In this document: piece after piece, positions 1-7,310 of the stretch
Layout: each line of letters begins with the position of its first letter
Position numbering within the stretch: position 1 is the first letter of the stretch
Origin: CAYMSF01 sp964542255
GTDB taxonomy: Bacteria; Verrucomicrobiota; Lentisphaeria; Victivallales; Victivallaceae
Length of the DNA stretch: 7,310 nucleotides
Direction of reading: 5' to 3'
NCBI GenBank assembly: GCA_964542255.1
Contig: CAZITV010000119.1
Span: 1-7,310, forward strand
Translations under genes and position numbers: made by a program
The notes under the pieces: model-generated
Database searches by the model: none
What the model was told of the DNA's origin: nothing
The model's input: only the letters and a program-made list of their open reading frames with translations

Positions 1-24
1 CCGGTAACTTGATTAGAAAGAGTC

Positions 25-340
25 TATATTGGGCATTTCCCTTCTTCCTGTCTTTCCTTGGATATTGGATATTCTCCCGCAGGGCGGGATCCCGCGAATG
101 CGGGACGGATATTGGATATTTCCCATTCGCTGCCTCTTATTTCCACTTGGAAATTGGATATTCCGTGTTGGATATTGGATATTTCCCATTCGCTGCCTCT
201 TATTTCCACTTGGATATTGGATATTTCCCATTCCCTGCTTCTTATTTTCCCTTGGATATTGGACATTCTCCCGCCCAGCGCGACGGGCTATTGGCTATTT
301 TCCCTAATCTTCCTTTTTTCCTATATTTCCATTGGAAATG
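25..340. repeat. Degenerate GGATATTGGATATT tandem repeat array
   Basis: This gene-free stretch is a run of imperfect copies of a unit starting GGATATTGGATATTTCCC and ending with a pyrimidine-rich part and CTTGGA. The clearest copies are 107-151 and 170-214, which are identical over 45 nt. A third, 212-256, is similar but diverged. Weaker copies begin near 27, at 60 and at 254, and near 288. Spacing is irregular (63 then 42 nt), because one copy carries an extra short GGATATT piece. Short GC-rich inserts beginning CTCCCGC interrupt the array near 74 and 269. It lies just downstream of the ABC operon stop codon. All six frames give low-complexity peptides (GYWIF/SNIQ-like), which I take as spurious. 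Confidence 0.8.
76..105. repeat. Paired GC-rich hairpins inside the array
   Basis: There are two adjacent small inverted repeats. CCCGC (76-80) pairs with GCGGG (84-88) across AGG. TCCCGC (90-95) pairs with GCGGGA (100-105) across GAAT. No T-tract follows on either strand, so this does not look like an intrinsic terminator. It reads as a small palindromic insert in the GGATATT array. Confidence 0.5.
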
Positions 341-341
341 C

Positions 342-1115
342 TTATCTTGTCGCCGGATAGATAAGACGCCGGTTATGACCCTCAAAAACCTCAACGCCAA
401 TATTATAGAGATTACTCAAATTTTCTTTAGTGAGAACCGTTTCCGGAGCACCTGCCGATACGATTGCGCCGGCTTTGAGCATAATTATATGACGCGCAAA
501 ATATGACGCAAGATTTGGGTCCTGCAGGGTCATCAGTACCGTTAAACCATTTGCCGCGGCAACCCGCTGCACAGTTTCCAGCACCATGTGCTGATTCTTG
601 AAATCCAGGTGCGATGTCGGTTCGTCCAGCAGCAGCAGCGGGGCATTTTGCGCCAAAGCACGGGCAATCATCACCAGTTGACGTTCACCGCCGCTGATGC
701 GGGTGTAGCAGCGTTCTGCCAGTGCACTAATGCCGACCGTTTCCAGTGCGGCGTGGGCGGCAGCTTCGTCAGCGGCGGACGGCGCGGAGTAAAGGCCGAT
801 ATAATGAGCGCGTCCCATCAGTACGGCTTCAAAAACGGAATAAGGAAATGACGGGGTGTGCTCCTGCGGCACTACCGCCAATAAGCCGGCGCGTTCCCGG
901 TAAGATATATTGACAATATCCCGACCATCAAACATTACCCGGCCGGATTCCGGATGCCAGAGTCCGGCGATGCATTTGAATAGTGAGGTTTTGCCGGAAC
1001 CATTTGGTCCCAGCAGCACTGCCAGGTGTCCGTGTTCGACGGCAAAAGAGACATTATTTATCACTGGATTCGTGGCGTGATGGTGGCGGAAAATCAGGTT
1101 TTCAACGCGTATCAT
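342..1115 (-). CDS. FecCD-type ABC importer, ATP-binding subunit
   Basis: This is the cytoplasmic ATPase that powers the importer encoded just upstream (iron-siderophore, haem, B12 or nickel/cobalt class; FecE/FhuC/BtuD family). Its 257 residues are normal for the family. In order it shows Walker A GPNGSGKTS (36-44), the Q-loop glutamine in VVPQ (81-84), signature SGGER (141-145), Walker B LLLLDEP (160-166) and D-loop SHLD (168-171). The H-loop is atypical: where the family has a histidine (LHD), this protein reads TLQDPNLA with Q198, codon CAG. The ATG overlaps the permease TGA by 4 nt (ATGA), and AGGAGAG lies about 9 nt upstream, so translation is probably coupled. The substrate cannot be read from the ATPase. 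Family assignment is firm. Confidence 0.95.
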   Translation of the reverse strand: MIRVENLIFRHHHATNPVINNVSFAVEHGHLAVLLGPNGSGKTSLFKCIAGLWHPESGRVMFDGRDIVNISYRERAGLLAVVPQEHTPSFPYSVFEAVLMGRAHYIGLYSAPSAADEAAAHAALETVGISALAERCYTRISGGERQLVMIARALAQNAPLLLLDEPTSHLDFKNQHMVLETVQRVAAANGLTVLMTLQDPNLASYFARHIIMLKAGAIVSAGAPETVLTKENLSNLYNIGVEVFEGHNRRLIYPATR

Positions 1116-2098
1116 TTACCCCAGCTCTCCTTCCCGCTGCGCCTCAGCAGATAGATGAAGAACGGCGCTCCCGCCAGCGCGGTAATAATGCCTACCGGAA
1201 TGTCCGAGGTGCAGAGATTGCGGGCGAGAGTATCCGCGCAAATCATAAAAGCTGCTCCGCCCGCCATGGTCAGAGGAATGAGGCGGCGGTGATCCGGCCC
1301 CACCAGCATCCGTACCAGATGCGGCACCATTAGTCCGACCCAGCCGATAAGTCCGCTGACCGATACGGCACTGGTTACCGCCAGCGTGGCGCATGCGATA
1401 AAGATAATCCGCTTGCGGCTGACGTTTACGCCCAATGTCCGCGCCTCATCATCGCCCAAACTCATAATATTCAATCTCCAGCGCAGCAGAAAAATTGGCA
1501 GACAGCCTAACAAAATACCAATGCCGGCCGACTTGACCTGCGGCCAGTCAGCCAGCGCAAAACTGCCCATTAGCCAGTAAACAATGCTTTGCAGCTTCAT
1601 CGGGTCAATAATAAATTTAATCATTGAGAGTAATGCGGTAAATAACGCAGAGATAACAATTCCTGACAGCACCAGCGAAAGCTGCGAGATTTCGCCGCCG
1701 CCGCGTGCCATCACGCACGCCATCACCACCGCCAGACCACCGAAGATAAATGCCATCAGCTGCAGGGAAATCCAGGGCATAAATCCAATGGTCAGGGCGC
1801 AGCCGAACGCTGCTCCGGCAGAGATACCGAGGATGAACGGATCCACCAGCGGGTTGCGCAATACGCCTTGCAGTGTGGCGCCGGAGGAGGCCAGCGCCAT
1901 TCCGACCAGACCGGCCAGAATAATCCGCGGCAGTCTGATATCCAGGATAATGGTTGATTCAGGCGAATCAATGCCGTTGCAGGCGTTTATTATTATTTTC
2001 ACTATCTCCAAAGGGCTTACACTGTAAGCGCCGATAAACAGCGCCAGGCTTGCCGCCAGGAATGGTGAAAGCAGGATGATAATGCTTTTAGTTCTCAA
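1112..2098 (-). CDS. FecCD-family ABC transporter permease
   Basis: This inner-membrane permease, 328 residues and very hydrophobic, probably works as a homodimer with the neighbouring ATPase. Family landmarks are RLPR (55-58), GATLQGVLRNPLVDP (73-87), the cytoplasmic coupling region around GDDEARTLGVNV (215-226), GLIGWVGLMVPHLVR (249-263) and DIPVGIITALAGAPFF (299-314). The N-terminal hydrophobic helix starts around residue 5. The start is a TTG that overlaps the end of the binding-protein gene by 11 nt. No other plausible start lies nearby, and only a weak AAGGTAAG precedes it, which fits translation by coupling. Its stop overlaps the ATPase start. The fold and role are clear, but the substrate (iron complex, haem, cobalamin or nickel/cobalt) is not. 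Confidence 0.93.
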   Translation of the reverse strand: MRTKSIIILLSPFLAASLALFIGAYSVSPLEIVKIIINACNGIDSPESTIILDIRLPRIILAGLVGMALASSGATLQGVLRNPLVDPFILGISAGAAFGCALTIGFMPWISLQLMAFIFGGLAVVMACVMARGGGEISQLSLVLSGIVISALFTALLSMIKFIIDPMKLQSIVYWLMGSFALADWPQVKSAGIGILLGCLPIFLLRWRLNIMSLGDDEARTLGVNVSRKRIIFIACATLAVTSAVSVSGLIGWVGLMVPHLVRMLVGPDHRRLIPLTMAGGAAFMICADTLARNLCTSDIPVGIITALAGAPFFIYLLRRSGKESWGK

Positions 2099-3074
2099 TT
2101 TGTCTTACCTTGGAATAAGAAATATTATAAACATCCAGATAAAATTTATCAATCAAATTCGTTACATCAATACCTTTAAACTGTTCAGGGTAAGCCGCCA
2201 CGGCCAGCCAGAGCGCCAATGGGGCCAGACGCGGCGACCAGGTGTCCCATTTGGGCGCTTTGAATACCTGACGCTCTTTGACCGCGGTAATATGCCGCCA
2301 CTGCGGGCTGTCAATAACACTTTGCGCTGAATACCGTGCCCGTCCCCAGATGTAAATCACATCGGGATTCCAGGCGGCAATCCGTTCCAGAGAGACATTG
2401 GTAGAGTGCTGCTGGAATTCCCGGCCTAAATTATGCTGGCCAATGACATCAATTAAATCGTTATAGATGCACAATCTACCGGCGACATTGGTTGGTTTGC
2501 CGGTAATCCAGATTGCTTTTTTGCGCTGGTCTGCCGGAATTGCCGCAACCCGTTTGCGGATTAACGCGAAAACTTCATCCATTCGGGCAATCGCGGTCTC
2601 CACTTTGGCTTCACTGCCGAAGACCTTGCCCTGCATCCGCATCACTTCATATAATTCGGCGATGCTTTCCGGAAAAACCGCAATCACTTTAACCCCTTTT
2701 TTGTCCAGATAATTGATGATTTCAGGGTTGGACGACCAGGATAATACAATATCCGGCTTTAACTGCAGCAATGCCTCAACATTGATATTGCTGTGGGTGC
2801 CCACTGAAGGAATTGATTGGGCGATATCCGGCTTGACTGCCGCCAGCAAATCATTGTCCTCCCTGCCGCCGCGGCTGATTCCGGCAACCTGATGCCATGC
2901 CCCGGTTACCGGCAACAGGTCAGCTCCGGTCAGCAATACCGCGCGTTTGACCGGAATTTCGACGGTAACTGTACGTTCCAGCTTGTCTTTATAGGTAAAA
3001 AAATCTGCGGACAACAGCCCTGACGGAGCTACTGCTAATCCGGTCAATATTGCAATAAGATATCTGGTTTTCAA
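2088..3074 (-). CDS. Periplasmic substrate-binding protein of FecCD-type importer
   Basis: This 328-residue helical-backbone (class III, FecB/BtuF-like) binding protein should capture a metal complex outside the inner membrane and pass it to the permease. Residues 1-23 form a signal peptide: basic KTR, a hydrophobic stretch, then SA before DFF. There is no lipobox cysteine, so it is predicted soluble. Family landmarks are VGTHSNINVEALLQLKPDIV (91-110), VSLERIAAWNPDVIYI (227-242), and VKERQVFKAP followed by DTWSPRLAPLALWLA (277-291). It begins with TTG: an in-frame TAA lies 18 nt upstream, no ATG occurs near the N-terminus, and GGAGA is 5 nt before the TTG. It is first in the operon, behind the promoter at 3120-3148. 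A nickel or cobalt substrate is suggested only by the nearby nikR. Confidence 0.9.
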   Translation of the reverse strand: MKTRYLIAILTGLAVAPSGLLSADFFTYKDKLERTVTVEIPVKRAVLLTGADLLPVTGAWHQVAGISRGGREDNDLLAAVKPDIAQSIPSVGTHSNINVEALLQLKPDIVLSWSSNPEIINYLDKKGVKVIAVFPESIAELYEVMRMQGKVFGSEAKVETAIARMDEVFALIRKRVAAIPADQRKKAIWITGKPTNVAGRLCIYNDLIDVIGQHNLGREFQQHSTNVSLERIAAWNPDVIYIWGRARYSAQSVIDSPQWRHITAVKERQVFKAPKWDTWSPRLAPLALWLAVAAYPEQFKGIDVTNLIDKFYLDVYNISYSKVRQIEN

Positions 3075-6000
3075 GCTGTCTCCGCTTGGTTATTTTTACG
3101 GCGAATGTTTTTCAGTAATAATTTACCATCTTTTTCCTATATTGTAAACCAATATCAGTAATTCTTTTTTTACCACAGAGATGGTGCAGAGNNNNNNNNN
3201 NNNNNNNNNNNNNNNNNNNNNNNNNNNNNNNNNNNNNNNNNNNNNNNNNNNNNNNNNNNNNNNNNNNNNNNNNNNNNNNNNNNNNNNNNNNGTCAGCCTA
3301 TTGCCGCGCGCAGCGCAATAATCGGCTGACATGGATTGATTATTGGTCTTTATCATGGCAGTTCACCAAGTCACCAGTCGCTATTAACCTTCTTTTTCCG
3401 TGTTTTCAGTGTGTTCCGTGGTTAAATATTCCCAGGATTGGTGTAGTGCTCTCGCTCTGAGAGGGCGGTGCTGCGTCGCCGCCGGAAATTTAATTCTTAT
3501 CGGTAAACGGGTATTCGCGGCAACCTATTCCACCGCGCCGGCGCCTGTCCATACCCACGGTGCGAACAATGAATTATTTGGCGGACCAAAGTTTCCGACC
3601 ACATCACGGCATCCGGTAAAATTACTGTTGATTCTGGTCGGTTTTTCCATGCTTACATGACCATCTGCCCAACCCGCTGTAGCTGACCCCCTGTGCCGGA
3701 AATGCGCATTGTCGCCGTGCGAGTTTACGGCCATTTTGCCGCTGGAAATAGTATATTTAGGATAGAAAAAAGAAAATGCCCCAATCTGCCCGGCAGTTGT
3801 CGTCGCGGTAACATCGCCAAAAGTAACGACCTGGCTCGGACGTTTGACCTTTTCAACTTTCATTCCGGCTCCACCGACACCGTTAATGGTATAGATACTG
3901 CCGGTAATGTATGCCAGAGAGCCGATGCCGACAACATTGTAGCCATAGCCGGCGCCATTGGTAATTTGGGTCGGGTCATTAACCGGAATTTTCCAGTCGG
4001 GGCAGGTCATTACTTTCCAGTTTTTAGTTACCTCATACATAAACCCCCGGGTCATATCAATATTGCCGGACGAACCGGCAACGGCACTGCGGTAGCCTAT
4101 CCACAGTTTGCCAATGGACGAGCCGGCTTTGGTCATTTCCAACCCGTAACAAGGCATATAATACCCGTAATCAGTGCCATATAGCAGATTGGCGAGATTC
4201 AACTGTTTGATATTATTTTGGCACGACGCTCCTCTGGTTTTACTTCTTGCGTTATTCAGTGCCGGTAGCAGTATTGCCGCAACTATTGCAATGATGCTTA
4301 TCACCACCAGAAGTTCAATCAACGTAAAATTACCATTTTTAAATTTTGTATATTTCATTCGCTTAGCTGTTATATTCTGAACCTAATGCTCCGTGATTAA
4401 AAAAAATAACCAGCGGATTGATTTGTTTAATACCTTGATGTATCTTTCTAGACAACTCCATGATGGAGTTGTTTATGGTATTATTGCCGCCATTATAATC
4501 TATTTATAATAAATTAGTTGTCAAGTTCTAAATCTGGTCTTGCGGTGTTTTTTTGTTGGTATTACCGTGCTGCTGTAAGTCTAATGATTATATAATATAA
4601 AAAATGGAGAATCTATTATGTCTGAACTAGTAAGGCTGAGCATCTCGCTCGAAGAATCTTTATGCACCACACTCGAAGCGATGGTAACAAAATCAAAATA
4701 CAAAAACCGGTCAGAATACATTCGCGACCTTATCCGCGACAAAATCGTTGCCGAACAATGGGAAGTCGCCGATGAGGTGCTCGGTACCATTACCATGGTC
4801 TATAATCATCATCAACGCGAATTGAGCGAAAAAATTAATGATATTCAGCACCACAACCATAATCAGGTGCTGGTCGCTACGCACGTCCACCTGAGCCATG
4901 AAATCTGCGCCGAAATGATTATGGTCAAAGGCAGCTCCGAGAATGTCCGCCATCTCGCTGACTCGCTACGGCAGCAGCGCGGGGTGCTGCACTGCTGCTT
5001 GACAATGAGTTCAACCGGCGAAAATTTGCACTAAGACCAATGCCGGTAAAAAAATCACAAATACCGTTTAACCACGGAATACACAGACAACACTGAAAAA
5101 ATCCAATAATAAATACCGCACCACTAACCATCACTAACTAAACGTTAACAAAAGAAGCTGTGAATTTCTTTTGCCGGACCGGTAAAAATCATTCCCAGCA
5201 GAAAATGTTAGTAATTGCTTTAACGCAGAAAAAATATACTAAAACAAGTCTCGTTAGTGTTCTGTTAGTGAAGGTCAGTGGTGAACTTGGCTGTTTGTCT
5301 CAGCGCCAGCGGCATGAACACCACCCAGCGGTGTATGATTTTTCGCAGGAAAAAGAAATCCACCGCATTAGGTTCTGGCTTTATTTCTGTGTAGTCCGTG
5401 CATTCCGTGGTAGAATACGGCTGTTGTTTTTGTCTTTATTTCGTGCCTTTCCTAGTGAAATGCATTGGTTTTATTTCGTGGTTAGAACTGTTTGGTTTTT
5501 TCTGTTTTTAACCCTTCAATATCTTCCTGTCCCTCATGGTAAAACCGGCTGCTTGTCTCAGCGCCAGCGGCATGAACACCACCCAGCGGTGTATGATTTT
5601 TCGCAGGNNNNNNNNNNNNNNNNNNNNNNNNNNNNNNNNNNNNNNNNNNNNNNNNNNNNNNNNNNNNNNNNNNNNNNNNNNNNNNNNNNNNNNNNNNNNN
5701 NNNNNNNGATTTTCTGCTAACAATGCGAGCAACTCTTTGAAGTCTTGAGGCAGGTTCATTATACATTTGTTTCCTTAGAAATTCAACGGCGCCGATACGT
5801 TCTTCGGGAGTTTTGGACAACCAGTAGGCGACATCTTCCTTATCGGAAGACTCATGTCGTTTTTTTATTTTTACAACTTTAGCTAACATATAACTTCATT
5901 TCCGGATTCTTGCCGTTTATTCTGAATTAAAGAATAAATTACCGTAGATATAGGTATTTATCAAATGAAACACCGGCAAATTGTCAAAAAATGTTAACTC

Positions 6001-7310
6001 AGGGCAATCGGTAAGTTGGGTCTTGCCGTGAATGCTATCCACCACTCATTTGTCAATTACGGCAATATCATGCCTCGCCCTCCCAGAGCGAGGACGCTAC
6101 ATCAAAACATCCAGTACCGGGAATATTTAACCACGGAATACACAGATAACACTCAAAAAATCCAATAATAAATCCCGGTCAGTAGATTATTGCGCCGCAC
6201 GCGACAAGCTGCTGACAGTTTTTACTCTGTGTTCACTGTGACCTCTGTGGTGAAAACGGCTGCTTGTTTTAGCGCCTGCGGCATGAACACCCTCAAGCGG
6301 TGAATGATTTTTCCACAGGAAAATGAAATCCACCGCATTTGGTTTTTTGTTTTCATTCGTGTAAATTAGTGTCATTCGTGGTAGAAATTCTTCTGTTTTT
6401 TTGGCTTTATTTCGTGGTTATTTCGTGTTTTTTTGCGGTAGAAAAGGTTTTTGTTTTCTTCCGTTTTTAGCTAAGAAATAGACTTGATTTTACGCCTTCT
6501 GGATGCTATATTATAGTGTGCTTCGGCAAAAGAAGCATCGTCTGTTTTTTGAGGATAAAACAACATCTGCAAAGGGGTGATTTATGGGGAAAATTAAAAA
6601 AACGATTAAGCTTGAATTAGTAGATTGGTTTTCTGCAAAGGGACTGAAAAATGTATTTATTGCTCATTATATGCTGTTTGGAGGGAGGAGAAAATACACG
6701 TTGGACTTATGGTCAACAAAAGATGGTCGTTTGTTAATGAGATTCCATCACAAATGCGTAGAAGCAGATAATTACGCCTATGAAATAGAAGGTATGCAAT
6801 TTTCAGATATCCAGAAAGATATGAGTCAAACCCTAAAATTTCCACTAAAATTGCTTCCAAAAGTTATTACCGAAGCATTTGACAACTGGATGGTTTCTGA
6901 AATGCCTTTTAGTGTTTCTAGTAAAGCCTTCTGTAATTTTGATATGAATAGAATTGAAGACCCTTGGGCTGACGGTTCTCATATTAGAGTTATTTTTGGG
7001 AAACTGGTTGATGACGGTTCGGATTAATAGTTGAATAGCAATCTTTACTACCTTTTAGAATGCTATTCGGTACAAGGTGTGATTAGTAGTTTTTTATAAT
7101 CTTATTTTTTGAATGTTTACTGTAATGATTTTTGGTAATTGAGGGCTAGCTTTTGTGTTTTTGATGTTTGAATAATCTTGTCTGCCAAGCTATACTATGT
7201 GGCGCGAAGTCAAAGCTTGACCATGACAATCAATCAGTACAAAGGATAAATGACGATGAAGAGACAACTGTTATTTGCTGTTTTTGCAGTGTTTTTTGCG
7301 GCGGTCGGGT

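Overview
The window looks like a scaffold fragment from a Lentisphaerota-type bacterium (Victivallis-like; PVC group). This placement is inference, from a DUF1559-style prepilin with an H-X9-DG tail and from intergenic DNA full of ACCACGGAA-type and GGATATTGG-type repeats; no rRNA or marker gene is present. Two runs of exactly 100 N (3192-3291 and 5608-5707) are assembly joins of unknown true size, and both sit in or against repeats.

Layout. 25-340 is a degenerate GGATATTGG tandem repeat. 342-3074 (minus strand) is a three-gene FecBCD-type ABC importer in the order binding protein, permease, ATPase, with overlapping genes, TTG starts on the first two and a good promoter at 3120-3148. 3172-3467 is a composite repeat containing gap 1. 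3525-4358 (minus) is a prepilin-like secreted protein. 4359-4617 is an AT-rich intergenic region with several inverted repeats. 4618-5034 (plus) is nikR, a nickel-responsive repressor with all four nickel ligands. 5067-5607 and 6073-6446 are further composite repeats. Between them, 5708-5889 (minus) carries the front end of a two-gene toxin-antitoxin-like locus whose second gene is cut off by gap 2. 6584-7027 (plus) is an unrecognised 147-residue protein with its own strong promoter and a 5' stem-loop. From 7256 a new secreted or membrane protein begins and runs off the window.

How the genes may work together. NikR close to a FecCD-type importer suggests a nickel (or cobalt) uptake system under nickel control, but the two are separated by the pilin gene and a gap, and the importer could equally carry iron-siderophore, haem or cobalamin. 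The ATPase has glutamine where the H-loop (switch) histidine is expected.

The least explained feature is the repeat family. At least three elements share one module order: ACCACGGAA arm, CCAATAATAAAT, a variable centre (in two cases a homologous 39-nt hairpin), an inverted ACCAC arm, and in two of them a near-identical 61-62 bp block. The arms are built from degenerate 9-nt words. I see no transposase, so this resembles a non-autonomous, hairpin-bearing repeat.
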